Assembly (NCBI GenBank): GCA_964567595.1
Contig: CAZMNF010000038.1
Coordinates: 1-19,267, forward strand
DNA: 19,267 bases
Direction: 5' to 3'
Source of the DNA: CAZMNF01 sp964567595
Lineage (GTDB): Bacteria; Bipolaricaulota; Bipolaricaulia; RBG-16-55-9
Of the stretch, positions 1 through 8,139 are shown in pieces. The position numbers and the translations under genes were made by a program. The notes below the pieces were generated by a model. It did not search any database and was not told the origin of the DNA. It saw nothing but the letters and a program-made list of their open reading frames with translations. Position 1 is the first letter of the stretch. Every line of letters begins with the position of its first letter.

Positions 1-3
1 CAA

Positions 4-32
4 TTGCTCCCTGCCTTGCGACCGGCTATAAT
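4..32 (+). promoter_or_regulatory. sigma70-like promoter of the ABC importer operon
   Basis: A -35 box TTGCTC (4-9) and a perfect -10 box TATAAT (27-32) are separated by 17 bases. Transcription would start near position 39. That leaves a leader of about 20 bases carrying the SD AGGAGG at 45-50, consistent with translation starting near position 60. Confidence 0.75.
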
Positions 33-59
33 CGCCCCACGTTCAGGAGGTGGTCCGTC

Positions 60-1121
60 ATTCTGACACGACGATCGTTCTTGACCGCGTTGGGAAGCAC
101 CGTCGCCGCCGCCTCGTTGTTCGGCCCTCCCCTGCGCGGCCAATCGTTGCCATCGCTGCAGATCAGTCTCCCGCCCATGATCGACAGCGTGCCCATTGCG
201 TTCGGGAACGACCAAGAGATTTTTCCCGATCACGGCCTCCAGGTTGAGCCGGTCGCGTTCTCCAAGGTGTCCGCGCGCAACACCAATCTCTTGACGGGAT
301 CGGTCGACGGCGCCGTGATCGACATCAGCTCCGTCGTCCAGCTCCTGGCCAACGACGGCAAGCTCCAAATTACCAGCACGGCCTACGAATCCGTCGGTCA
401 GCGGCGCTATGCGGTCATCGTCCAGCCCTGGGCCGACGTCAACGACCTCTCCGGGCTGATTCGCCTCCTCGGCAACGGGGAGCAGCGCAGGTCGACGATC
501 GGCCTGAGCCGCCGCACCGACATCGAGCTCGCCACGGATCGCCTGCTCGCCTCGACCGACACGGCCGTGGACGAATCGACGTTCTACCGCGATTGGAACG
601 ACATTCTCCAGCTGGCCACCTTGATCGCGTCGGGGAGCTGGCTGGCGGGCTCGTTGCCGGAGCCCGCCGGCTCCTACTTGGAGATCATCACCCAGTCCAA
701 CGGCGCGCCCGTCCAGACCGTCGCCAACTTCGACGGGCTTGATCTCTCGCCCAGCGTGTTCGTCTTCCAGAACGAGCTCATCGACGGCAATCCGGACGTG
801 ATTGAGGCGTTCTACAGCGGCTACAAGGCCGCCACGACCGAGCTGAGCAACACGGAGCGGGGCCGAGCGGTCGACATCGCGCTTGAGGCTGCGCTGCGGT
901 TCTTCTTCCCGAGCCTGGACAAGGACGAACTGCCGCCGAACTCCGAGGAATTCTTTGCCAACTACCTGATTCCGACGTTCCCCTCGCCACGCCCACTGGC
1001 GGCCGAGGAATACGAGCGCGTTGCCGACTGGAACGTGGACAAAGCCTATGTCGATGAGCCCCCGTCGTTTGACTTCGCGGTCTCGACGTCGTTCAACGGG
1101 GTCTTGAGCCAAGCATCGTAG
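60..1121 (+). CDS. Tat-exported ABC transporter substrate-binding protein (NMT1/SsuA type)
   Basis: This is the periplasmic binding protein of the importer whose ATPase and permease follow. The mature part reads like the NMT1/THI5/SsuA fold: it opens with a first beta strand (LPSLQISLPPM), has an IAFGNDQEIFPDHGLQVEPV stretch and a GSVDGAVIDISSV ligand-pocket segment. Members of this family bind sulfonates, nitrate, thiamine precursors and other small solutes; the substrate here cannot be read. The first standard start codon is TTG at 81, but that is 30 bases past the strong SD (45-50) and would cut off the export signal. Read from ATT at 60, or CTG at 63, the protein begins with TRRSFLTALGS and an alanine-rich hydrophobic stretch, a good twin-arginine signal. 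ATT lies 9 bases after AGGAGG, so I start there (353 residues). The non-standard start is an inference. Confidence 0.85.
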   Translation: MLTRRSFLTALGSTVAAASLFGPPLRGQSLPSLQISLPPMIDSVPIAFGNDQEIFPDHGLQVEPVAFSKVSARNTNLLTGSVDGAVIDISSVVQLLANDGKLQITSTAYESVGQRRYAVIVQPWADVNDLSGLIRLLGNGEQRRSTIGLSRRTDIELATDRLLASTDTAVDESTFYRDWNDILQLATLIASGSWLAGSLPEPAGSYLEIITQSNGAPVQTVANFDGLDLSPSVFVFQNELIDGNPDVIEAFYSGYKAATTELSNTERGRAVDIALEAALRFFFPSLDKDELPPNSEEFFANYLIPTFPSPRPLAAEEYERVADWNVDKAYVDEPPSFDFAVSTSFNGVLSQAS

Positions 1122-1154
1122 CCGGTCGTCGAGCGCGCCCTGACCACGACCATC

Positions 1155-1176
1155 GGGCCGCCGGTTTCGGCGGCCC
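1155..1176 (+). other. intercistronic hairpin between binding protein and ATPase genes
   Basis: GGGCCGCCG (1155-1163) and CGGCGGCCC (1168-1176) form a perfect 9-base-pair stem with a four-base GTTT loop. No T-run follows, so it is not a standard terminator. Such hairpins after a binding-protein gene often protect the upstream mRNA or partly stop transcription, so that the binding protein is made in excess; here that is inference. Confidence 0.55.
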
Positions 1177-1188
1177 CCGTGATAACCG

Positions 1189-1926
1189 ATGATCGAGGTC
1201 GATGACCTGAAGCTGGCCTTCGCGACTCGCCGCGGGGGCCACGAGCAACCCGTCATCGACGAGCTGTCGCTTCACGTCGCCGACGGCGAGAGCCTAGCGA
1301 TCATTGGTCCCTCCGGCTGCGGCAAATCGAGCCTGCTCTACGTCCTGTCCGGCCTGCTCCAGCCGACCCAGGGAGACGTGCGCGTCCACGGCGAGCCGAT
1401 CGAGCGGCCTCGATCCGACGTGGCGCTGATTCTCCAGGAGACCGGGCTTCTGCCCTGGAAAACCGTCTGGCGGAACGCCGTGTTCGGCCTGGATCTTCGC
1501 GAACGGGACCAGCTCGACCGCGTCAAGCAGGCACTGCACGAGCTGGGCCTCGAAGGCATGGAGGACCGCTACCCCGCCCAACTCTCGGGCGGCGAGAAGA
1601 AGCGCGTCGGGCTGGCGCGAGCTCTGGCCCAGAACGCCGGCGTGCTGCTCATGGACGAGCCATTGGCTGCCCTCGACGCGCTCACCAAGGAGCGGACCCA
1701 GAACCTGATGCTCGCGCTGTGGCGGGCCCACGGCTACACGTCGTTGCTCGTCACCCACGACATCGAGGAGGCCGTCTTCCTCGGCCAACGCATCGCCGTG
1801 CTCGGGCCGAGGCCCACGAACGTCGTGGACGTCATCGACAATCCCGACATGGGCGAAGAAACGTATCGCCAGAGCGAGACGTTTTTCGAGACCGTCCGCA
1901 CCGTGCGAGGGGCGCTCGACCTATGA
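1189..1926 (+). CDS. ABC transporter ATP-binding protein (SsuB/TauB-like)
   Basis: This is the cytosolic ATPase that powers the importer. All motifs are present in the usual order: Walker A GPSGCGKSS (residues 40-48), Q-loop Gln83 in LQETGLLPW, signature LSGGEKKRVGLARAL (from 132), Walker B VLLMDEP (152-158), D-loop with Asp163, and switch His190 in LLVTHDIEEA. At 245 residues it is normal for nitrate/sulfonate/taurine-type ATPases. An in-frame TAA lies just upstream, so ATG at 1189 is the first possible start. It has no clear SD and lies 67 bases after the binding-protein gene, past a hairpin. Its stop overlaps the permease start (ATGA), indicating coupled translation. The substrate is unknown. 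Confidence 0.93.
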   Translation: MIEVDDLKLAFATRRGGHEQPVIDELSLHVADGESLAIIGPSGCGKSSLLYVLSGLLQPTQGDVRVHGEPIERPRSDVALILQETGLLPWKTVWRNAVFGLDLRERDQLDRVKQALHELGLEGMEDRYPAQLSGGEKKRVGLARALAQNAGVLLMDEPLAALDALTKERTQNLMLALWRAHGYTSLLVTHDIEEAVFLGQRIAVLGPRPTNVVDVIDNPDMGEETYRQSETFFETVRTVRGALDL

Positions 1927-2699
1927 GGCGCCAGGCGCTCGACTACGGGCTGTCCATTCTGATCCTATTGGGGCTCTGGCAGCTGGCCAGTTGGGGCGTC
2001 TCGCTGTTTCTGCCGCCCCTAGAGGCCCGCGTCCTGCCCGGTCCCGTCCAGGCGATCGGCGTCTTCCAGACCCACTGGAAGGACATCGGGCTCCACTTCG
2101 TGGGAACGAGCTATCGCCTGTTGTCAGCCCTGGGGATCTCGATTCTGACTGCCGTGCCGCTGGGGCTCGTCATCGGCTACGAGCGCTGGGCCCGGCGGTG
2201 GCTGACCCCGCTCGTCTACATCGCCTATCCGATCCCCAAGGTCGTGTTCTGGCCCATCATCTTCATGCTCTTGGGCCCCACGGCGCTGATCTCCAAGATC
2301 GTCTTCATCGTGCTGGTGATCTTCTTCCAGTTGCTCGTGTCGGTGCGGGACGCCGCGGCCAATCTGCCCAAGGACTACATCCTGAGCGCCCTAGCCGCGG
2401 GCGTCAATCGCCGAGGGATCTACTGGCACGTCGTGCTGCCGGGCGCGTTGCCGGCCGTCTTTTCCGGACTGCGCATCAGCCTCGGCCTGGGCATCTTCGC
2501 CGTCTATCTCGCCGAGACGGTCGTCGGCGGGGGGGAGTCGCAATTCGCCGGCCTCGGCTTCTACATCAACAACGCCTTCGTCATCTACAACTTCGAGAAG
2601 GTCTTCGCCGGCATTCTGGCCATCACGCTGCTCGGCTTGGCGCTCTATCTCGTCGTTGAGGGGCTCGAACACTGGCTCTGTCACTGGAAGAACCTCTAG
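1923..2699 (+). CDS. ABC transporter permease (SsuC/TauC-like)
   Basis: This is the inner-membrane channel subunit of the importer, 258 residues with about six predicted membrane helices. It carries the binding-protein-dependent permease EAA loop (ALAAGVNRRGIYWHVVLPGA, about residues 156-175), which docks on the ATPase. The conserved approach GPTALISKIVFIVLVIFFQL and the LRISLGLG segment after the EAA loop fit the taurine/sulfonate/nitrate permease family. The start ATG at 1923 overlaps the ATPase stop by four bases. The frame stays open upstream to 1719 but only as a shadow inside the ATPase gene. It is the last gene of the three-gene operon. Confidence 0.92.
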   Translation: MRRQALDYGLSILILLGLWQLASWGVSLFLPPLEARVLPGPVQAIGVFQTHWKDIGLHFVGTSYRLLSALGISILTAVPLGLVIGYERWARRWLTPLVYIAYPIPKVVFWPIIFMLLGPTALISKIVFIVLVIFFQLLVSVRDAAANLPKDYILSALAAGVNRRGIYWHVVLPGALPAVFSGLRISLGLGIFAVYLAETVVGGGESQFAGLGFYINNAFVIYNFEKVFAGILAITLLGLALYLVVEGLEHWLCHWKNL

Positions 2700-2756
2700 C
2701 CGACACCGCCGTCACCGCCGTGCCGCGTTCCCAGCGCGCCTGGCCCACGCACGTCA

Positions 2757-2786
2757 TTGACCCTGGGATGGCCCGACGGGTACGCT
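2757..2786 (+). promoter_or_regulatory. possible promoter of nadK
   Basis: TTGACC (2757-2762) and TACGCT (2781-2786) are separated by 18 bases, about 20 bases before the nadK start. The -35 box is good and the -10 box is weak. The gap from the permease gene is 107 bases with no terminator, so read-through is also possible. Confidence 0.35.
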
Positions 2787-2806
2787 CGCGCGGGAGCTGA
2801 CGGACC

Positions 2807-3640
2807 ATGAGGCCGACTCGGATCATTGCCGTCGTCCACCGCGGCCGAGCCGACGCGCCCGAGGCCATCGAGACGTTGCGCCAATGGTGTCTCAGCCATG
2901 GCGTCGAGCTGTCGCTGCTCGACCTCGGCGAGGAGACGTTGCCGGTCGAGCCCGACGAGGGGACGCTCGCGCTGTCGATGGGCGGGGACGGCACGTTCCT
3001 GCGCACGGCGCACTTGGTCGCTGCCCATGGGACGCCCGTCTTGGGCATCAACCTGGGCAGCCTCGGCTTCCTCACCCAGACGGGCACGGCCTCGATCGTC
3101 CACGCCCTGGACCAGATCCGGCACGATCAGTTCGCCGTCGAACCGCGATTGCGGCTGCAGGCCATCGTCCGCGATCGTGCCGCCAGCGCGCTCAACGACG
3201 TCGTCATCTCCCGGCCGGACGTCGCCACGACGACCGCCGTCGACCTCTATCGCGACTCGGGGGCCTTCGTCGGGCGCTATCCGGGCGACGGGCTCATCCT
3301 GAGCGCGCCCTCGGGCACGACGGCCTACAGCCTCTCTTGCGGCGGGCCGATCGTCGAGCCGACGCTGGATTGCGTCACCGTGACGCCGCTCAACGCGCAC
3401 CGCATTACGCTCCGTCCGCTCGTGCTGCCGCCGGATGTCGAGCTGACGGCCGAGCTCCATCGCTCGAGCTGGCTCGTCCTCGACGGCGAAAAGCACGCCC
3501 AACTGGAAGCCGGAGAAGCGATTCGGATTCGGCGGGCCCCAGAGGACACGCAGATGATGGTTCTGGACCATCGCCTGGACTTCTTCGACCTATTGTCGAA
3601 AAAGCTCGGCTGGAGCTGGGGATATCCGGGGACGGGGTGA
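2807..3640 (+). CDS. nadK: NAD kinase
   Basis: It phosphorylates NAD+ to NADP+ using ATP (or polyphosphate in some members) in the cytosol, the only known route to NADP. The 277-residue length is typical. Family motifs are clear: GGDGTFLRTA (59-68) for phosphate binding, GINLGSLGFLTQ (80-91), ALND (128-131, where the family often has NE), and the long diagnostic block GDGLILSAPSGTTAYSLSCG (160-179) followed by GGPIVEP. TPLNAHRITLRPLVLP (193-208) matches the region that often reads TPi.pHtl..RPiv. The ATG at 2807 follows GGGAG at a suitable distance. It sits alone between the importer operon and the surface-protein block. Confidence 0.96.
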   Translation: MRPTRIIAVVHRGRADAPEAIETLRQWCLSHGVELSLLDLGEETLPVEPDEGTLALSMGGDGTFLRTAHLVAAHGTPVLGINLGSLGFLTQTGTASIVHALDQIRHDQFAVEPRLRLQAIVRDRAASALNDVVISRPDVATTTAVDLYRDSGAFVGRYPGDGLILSAPSGTTAYSLSCGGPIVEPTLDCVTVTPLNAHRITLRPLVLPPDVELTAELHRSSWLVLDGEKHAQLEAGEAIRIRRAPEDTQMMVLDHRLDFFDLLSKKLGWSWGYPGTG

Positions 3641-3788
3641 CCGCGTCGCTCGTTCGCTGAGCGTCATGGACCATCCGCTCCGGCTCGCAGTCTGCATCCG
3701 GGGCACCGCCAGTTGGCCGTAGCGTCATCCCCAACCCAGACGGACGAGCTGGATAGCGGGTGTCGATAGCCATTAGGATATCAGTCCC

Positions 3789-4850
3789 ATGCGCCATCGG
3801 TGGCTCGGCGCCGGCGTTATTGTGTTGGTTGTTGGCCTGGCGATGGTGAGCAGCCAAGCCATCCAGGTCACGCCCGTCATCTTCGACGCCGAGGTCCCCG
3901 GCGGCTCGGAGCAGAGCACGAGCTTCACCGTGGTCAACGACGAGGCGGAGCCGGTCTCGATCGAGATCGCGCTTTGCGATTGGCGTCGGGACGTCCAAGG
4001 GAACAACCGCTTCTGTGAGGACGCCGGCGACGTCGCGCGCTCGGCCACGCCCTGGGTCAGCGTCACGCCGCAACAGTTCGACCTCGCCGCCGAGGAACGC
4101 CGGGACGTCCAGTTGCGGTTGGATGTTCCCGAGACGGGGCCGAACGGCGATCCTCTGGAGGGGACCTACTGGTCGGCGGCGATGATCGCCGCCTCGCCCA
4201 AGACGGACGACGACGAGGACGGCGGCACGCGGATCGTCGTCAAGCGGCGCTTCGGCCTGAAGGTGATTCTCGACCTCCGCGGCACCGGGACGGAACGAGG
4301 CCAAGTCAGCAATCTGCGGCAGCACGGGCTCAATCCCCTCTGGCTCCAGCTCGAGTTCCAGAACCGCGGGACGCTCAACCTCCGCGACATCAGCGGCCGC
4401 GTGGAGATCCGCAACGATCAAGGGGAGACGATCGAGCAGATTGACATCCAATCTTTCCCCATCCTGCCCGGCGCAACTCGCCGACTCCGCGTGCAGAGCG
4501 AGCGGCCTGAAGGCGATCGGCTCCCGCCTGGGCGTTACGTGGCGTTGGCGATTTTGGACTACGGCGCCCCCAATCCAGTGGGGGCCCAAGCCGTCTTCGA
4601 CGTGCCCACGTTGGACCTTCGCCCCTTGGGCGAGGCGGAGAACGCCCCTCAGGACCTCAACGGCAACGGCTTCTACAAGGACGTCAACGGCGACGGGGAC
4701 GTCACGCTGGACGACCCGGCGCTGCTCGGCTTTGCCGTCGACAGCCCAGCGGTTCAGGAAAACTGGCCCGCGTTCGACTTCAACAACGACGGTCAAGCCA
4801 CCTTCGACGACGTCATCTCCCTGAAGAACCAGATAAAGCAGGACAACTGA
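3789..4850 (+). CDS. exported PapD-like (fimbrial chaperone-like) protein with C-terminal dockerin-like module
   Basis: This 353-residue protein starts with a hydrophobic signal or anchor segment (about 7-24). Residues 25-137 read like the N-terminal immunoglobulin fold of pilus chaperones and related surface proteins: TPVIFDAEVPGGSEQSTSFTV, then RSATPWVSVTPQQFDLAAEE and a VP...G.Y closing strand. Cys63 and Cys76 could form a disulfide. A second beta-rich domain spans about 145-275. Residues 288-345 look like a type I dockerin: two calcium-loop motifs, DVNGDGDVTLDD (298-309) and DFNNDGQATFDD (330-341), the second ending in a helix with leucines. Pilus chaperones do not usually carry a dockerin, so this one may stay attached to a cohesin-bearing partner. 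The SD is weak (AGGAT). The usher-like gene follows 108 bases downstream. The PapD-like call is by pattern; the dockerin call is firmer. Confidence 0.72.
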   Translation: MRHRWLGAGVIVLVVGLAMVSSQAIQVTPVIFDAEVPGGSEQSTSFTVVNDEAEPVSIEIALCDWRRDVQGNNRFCEDAGDVARSATPWVSVTPQQFDLAAEERRDVQLRLDVPETGPNGDPLEGTYWSAAMIAASPKTDDDEDGGTRIVVKRRFGLKVILDLRGTGTERGQVSNLRQHGLNPLWLQLEFQNRGTLNLRDISGRVEIRNDQGETIEQIDIQSFPILPGATRRLRVQSERPEGDRLPPGRYVALAILDYGAPNPVGAQAVFDVPTLDLRPLGEAENAPQDLNGNGFYKDVNGDGDVTLDDPALLGFAVDSPAVQENWPAFDFNNDGQATFDDVISLKNQIKQDN

Positions 4851-4958
4851 GGCGCTCGCCGGCTCTCCGCCATCCGGGCGCACGTCCGATCGTGAGGCGA
4901 GCCACGTCTAGCGATTGCCGGACGTGATCGATTCGTTTGATGGCCATGGCACGGCAGC

Positions 4959-7850
4959 ATGAGGGGCATGGGCCGTCCGCTCACGTCGCTGCTGTTGGCT
5001 CTCGGCATCTGTCTCCTCGGCGCGGTCAGCGCGACCGCTCAGGTGGAGGTCTCGGCCGTGTCCGAGCCCCAGACGGCCGCGCCCGGCGACTTCGTCACGA
5101 CGGTCTTCGAGGTGGTCAATCGGGGCAACGCCACAGCGACGTTTGACCTGGAGCTGGATCTGCCCCCTGGATGGACCCCGCTCGCTCCGCCCCGATCGGT
5201 GACGTTGGACGCGGGCGAGTCCGAACGGCTCTTCATCTCCATCAACGTCGCGCGCCAGGCCGAGGCGGGCGACGGCGAGGTGACGCTCTCCGCCATCGCT
5301 CGGGCCGATGCCTCCGTACGGGACTCGGCGGCGGCCGTAATCACCGTGGAGACCCGGCCGTCGCTGGCGCTCCGACCTCCGGGGGAGCAGCAGGTGCTGC
5401 CCGGCGAGACGGTCACGTTGGCGTTTGAGGTCGTCAACCGCGGCAACGTGATCGATCGAGCGATGCTTGAAGCCCAGTCGTTCCGTAACTTTCCCGTGGA
5501 GATTTCGCCGTCGTCGGCGGAGCTGATGCCAGGGGAGACGCTCGACGTCGACGTGGGCGTCACCGTGCCGGAAGGGGCGGAACCGGGCCGAGATCGGGTC
5601 ACCCTCACGGCGCGCTCGGCGCAATTCGAGCTCCAGACCTCGGCCACCGTCGAACTGACGGTGCTGCCCCCCGCGCCGCGCGAGGTGAGTCAGGACCTCT
5701 CTCTGAGCGTGCCGAGCGTTCTGCGCATCCGGGAGACGACCACGACCGACGACCCGATCGAGGTGAGGACGTCCGTCTCGGGCGATGCCCCCTTCGGCGA
5801 CGGGAGCACGATCGATTACGAGGTGGCGATCGCCAATCTGCTCGACCTCCGGACGGTGCGCGCCCAGCTCGTGCGGCCAACCTACGGCGTGACGTTGGGC
5901 GATGTGACCACCCCGTTGACCCGACTGATCAACGTCGACGGCCGCGGAGCCCGCCTCTCCCTCCGGGCCGGCCCCGACAACGAGTCCGGCGCAACGGTCG
6001 CGTCCGCCCGGGACCTGGAGACCGATCGGATCAACATCGGCGCACGAGCGGCCCTTCAGGCGAGCGGCTGGTTCACCGCGCTGGCCGGGCGACGCCGCCC
6101 GCAGGCCGATGAGACGACCGTCGGTGTCTCGCTGTCGCAACTGCCGTTGACGTCGCCGGACCTCGTGGTCGAAGGAGCGTTCAGTCGCGATCCCGTTCGC
6201 ACCGACAGCGCGTTCTTGGTGCAGGGAAGCGCGACGCTCACGCCGTTTACCGTTGACGGCGAGTTCGTGCGAGCCGGGCCCCGGTTCCCCGGATCGATCT
6301 CGGATCAGCTGAGCGTCGCTTTGGAGCCGGGCGTGGCGTTCGACGATGCGGAGATCAATCTGGACTTGGCGTGGGAACGCGATGGCTTGGGCCCTGCGCC
6401 CGTCCAGACCGGCACGGCTGAAACCCAAATCGGCGCAACCGCGCGGCTGGCCATCGACCCGTTGCCCACGGTCGTGGCCCAGGCCGACTACGAAACCGAA
6501 CGCACAATCGGGACGCCCAAGTTGGTCGATCAGACCCTGTCCACCGTGAGGGCGCGGGCGTCGGAGACGTTCGGGCCGTTGACCCTCGGAGCTCGCGTCC
6601 TCCGCGAGGTGAGCGAGAATCGGCTCGCCGGCACGACGATCGCCCGCTCGCAGTGGCGCATCGAGGCCGAGTTGCGCTTGGCATCGGCCCTGCTGGCGGC
6701 GCGGCTCGGCATGACGAGCGACGTCGATGTGAACACGAACGCCATCGACGACCGGTTCCTGACGGCGCGCCTGCTCGCCAGTTGGCAGTTTGAGGCCTTT
6801 GACATCGGGTTCCGCATCGAACGGAATCGGAACGCGACGCGCTTGGCGGCGGAGGTCGATGGCGACGTCGACCGCTGGACGTTGTCCACCAACGGGTCCG
6901 TGAGGATCGACGACAATGAGGCGGCTCGGTTCACCCTGAACGTCGCCGCCGCACTGGATTTTGACCTGCCGGTTCCCTTCATCGAGGTCAACGGGCAGGT
7001 CGAAGGCCACGTCTTCGTCGACGCGAACGGGAACGGCGTTCGCGACGAGGGCGAAGATGGGGTATCGGGGCTGAGATTGAGCCTGGACAATGCCCAAGCG
7101 CGCACGAATGAAGACGGGTTCTACCGCTTTCCGCCGACCGCGCCGGGTGACAACGAGCTTGAGATCGAATCGCTGCCGTCGACGCTCAAGAGCGCCACGA
7201 CGTTGCCGCGCCAGGTCACGATCGAGGCGGGGCAGCGGCAGCGCGTCGACCTGCCGTTGATCCGCGTGGCGAGCCTCCAAGCGATCGTCTTCAACGACGC
7301 CGACGAGGACGGCACGCGCGACAACGACGAGGCGGGGGTGAGCGGCGTGCGGATCGAGGCGCTCGGTCCGGACGGACGGGATCGGAGCACGCGGACGGGA
7401 GCCAACGGAACGGCCGAGATCGGCCGGCTGACGCCGGGGCGCTGGCGCGTCTCCCTCGACGAGGCGACCCTCCCTGAGAACGTCGAGTTGACCACCGACG
7501 GGCAAGTCTCGGTCGACATCGGGCCCGGCGAGCGCGCCGAGGTCGCGTTCGGAACGATTGAGCGGACGCCGGAGGTTCGATTTTCGCCCACGGCCGAGTT
7601 CTCCGTGACGCCCACCGAGCCCGTCGTCGGGGAGACCGTGACGCTGGACGGAAGCGACTCCTTCGATCCCGACGGCTCCATTGAGTCCTATGAGTGGGAC
7701 GTGGACGGCGATGGCTCGGTGGACGCCACGGGTCAGCGAATTCAGCGCGTCTACGATACGGCGAGGGAGGTGGAGGTGACGCTGACCGTCACGGACGACG
7801 ATGGCCTGACCGGATCGCAGACGAAGACGGTGCGCGTGGTCGCTCCGTAG
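4959..7850 (+). CDS. large exported multidomain protein: two CARDB/NEW3-like repeats, beta-barrel-like core (usher-like), two SdrD-B-like domains, PKD domain
   Basis: This 963-residue protein has a signal peptide (LLLALGICLLGAVSATAQ, cleavage near 28). About residues 35-225 hold two immunoglobulin-like repeats of CARDB/NEW3 type, each with a PGDFVTTVFEVVNRGNATA / PGETVTLAFEVVNRGN core. About 230-670 has many short alternating polar-hydrophobic strands, as in an outer-membrane beta-barrel. About 678-745 and 770-850 are SdrD-B/carboxypeptidase-regulatory-like domains (VFVDANGNGVRDEGEDGVSG, VFNDADEDGTRDNDEAGVSG), a module also seen at the C-termini of usher-like proteins. About 873-960 is a PKD domain (DGSDSFDPDGSIESYEWDVD). 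Placed between a PapD-like gene and two small exported proteins, it is a candidate usher or anchoring barrel. The domain calls are good; the usher role is inference. ATG 4959 has no strong SD; ATG 4968 is an alternative. Confidence 0.7.
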   Translation: MRGMGRPLTSLLLALGICLLGAVSATAQVEVSAVSEPQTAAPGDFVTTVFEVVNRGNATATFDLELDLPPGWTPLAPPRSVTLDAGESERLFISINVARQAEAGDGEVTLSAIARADASVRDSAAAVITVETRPSLALRPPGEQQVLPGETVTLAFEVVNRGNVIDRAMLEAQSFRNFPVEISPSSAELMPGETLDVDVGVTVPEGAEPGRDRVTLTARSAQFELQTSATVELTVLPPAPREVSQDLSLSVPSVLRIRETTTTDDPIEVRTSVSGDAPFGDGSTIDYEVAIANLLDLRTVRAQLVRPTYGVTLGDVTTPLTRLINVDGRGARLSLRAGPDNESGATVASARDLETDRINIGARAALQASGWFTALAGRRRPQADETTVGVSLSQLPLTSPDLVVEGAFSRDPVRTDSAFLVQGSATLTPFTVDGEFVRAGPRFPGSISDQLSVALEPGVAFDDAEINLDLAWERDGLGPAPVQTGTAETQIGATARLAIDPLPTVVAQADYETERTIGTPKLVDQTLSTVRARASETFGPLTLGARVLREVSENRLAGTTIARSQWRIEAELRLASALLAARLGMTSDVDVNTNAIDDRFLTARLLASWQFEAFDIGFRIERNRNATRLAAEVDGDVDRWTLSTNGSVRIDDNEAARFTLNVAAALDFDLPVPFIEVNGQVEGHVFVDANGNGVRDEGEDGVSGLRLSLDNAQARTNEDGFYRFPPTAPGDNELEIESLPSTLKSATTLPRQVTIEAGQRQRVDLPLIRVASLQAIVFNDADEDGTRDNDEAGVSGVRIEALGPDGRDRSTRTGANGTAEIGRLTPGRWRVSLDEATLPENVELTTDGQVSVDIGPGERAEVAFGTIERTPEVRFSPTAEFSVTPTEPVVGETVTLDGSDSFDPDGSIESYEWDVDGDGSVDATGQRIQRVYDTAREVEVTLTVTDDDGLTGSQTKTVRVVAP

Positions 7851-7976
7851 GCGTTGTCCGGGTTATCAGTTCGCGATGAGATGGCCGAGCCTCACTTGCC
7901 TCGAGCTCGGATCGCGCTCATCGGCTCATTCCTCGCGGCACGCGTTCGGAATGGCGCGGTCTGTGATCGCCGATAC

Positions 7977-8005
7977 TTGACATCGCTAATGGCAGCCATT
8001 ATATT
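7977..8005 (+). promoter_or_regulatory. near-consensus sigma70 promoter of the first riboswitch-controlled gene
   Basis: A perfect -35 box TTGACA (7977-7982), a 17-base spacer and TATATT (8000-8005) predict transcription starting near 8012. The resulting leader of about 128 bases is almost entirely the GEMM-I aptamer. This is the strongest promoter in the window together with the one at 4-32. Confidence 0.8.
7987..8001 (+). promoter_or_regulatory. palindromic operator candidate inside the promoter spacer
   Basis: TAATGGCAGCCATTA is a perfect inverted repeat: seven bases each side of one central A. It fills most of the spacer and touches the -10 box. A dimeric regulator bound here would block RNA polymerase. 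The ribbon-helix-helix protein at 9522-9836 is an obvious but untested candidate. Confidence 0.5.
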
Positions 8006-8035
8006 GGTATTAGTCTCACGGATAAGGAGGGTAAA

Positions 8036-8138
8036 CCTCGGCATCGAAAAGGTAAACCGTCCGAAAGGGCGGGGCACAAAGCTACGGGCCCAAACAGCGG
8101 CATAAAAGACGCTGAGGGCAGCCGGGCTGCCGAAAGCC
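8036..8138 (+). promoter_or_regulatory. cyclic-di-GMP-I (GEMM-I) riboswitch, copy 1
   Basis: The sequence follows the GEMM-I plan in order. GGTAAACC (8051-8058) opens P2, whose stem is capped by the GAAA tetraloop at 8063-8066. GGGGCACAAAGC (8071-8082) follows. Then comes a peripheral stem CAGCG/CGCTG (8095-8099, 8110-8114) and the tetraloop-receptor hairpin GGCAG-CCGGG-CTGCC ending in GA (8117-8133). The base matching G20 of the Vibrio Vc2 aptamer is G, which favours c-di-GMP over 3',3'-cGAMP. P1 is short (GGC 8040-8042 with GCC 8136-8138) and ends one base before the ATG at 8140. No separate SD is present, so control is probably at translation initiation; the sign is unknown. Confidence 0.9.
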
Positions 8139-8139
8139 A

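Noticed and set aside
4908..7505. An 865-codon minus-strand open frame opposite the usher-like gene
   Set aside because: It has Arg/Gly/His-rich shadow composition with no domain pattern, while the plus strand has a signal peptide and recognisable domains.
8051..8058. 3',3'-cGAMP (GEMM-Ib) specificity of the riboswitches
   Set aside because: The position matching G20 of Vc2 is G in both complete aptamers, whereas the cGAMP type carries A.
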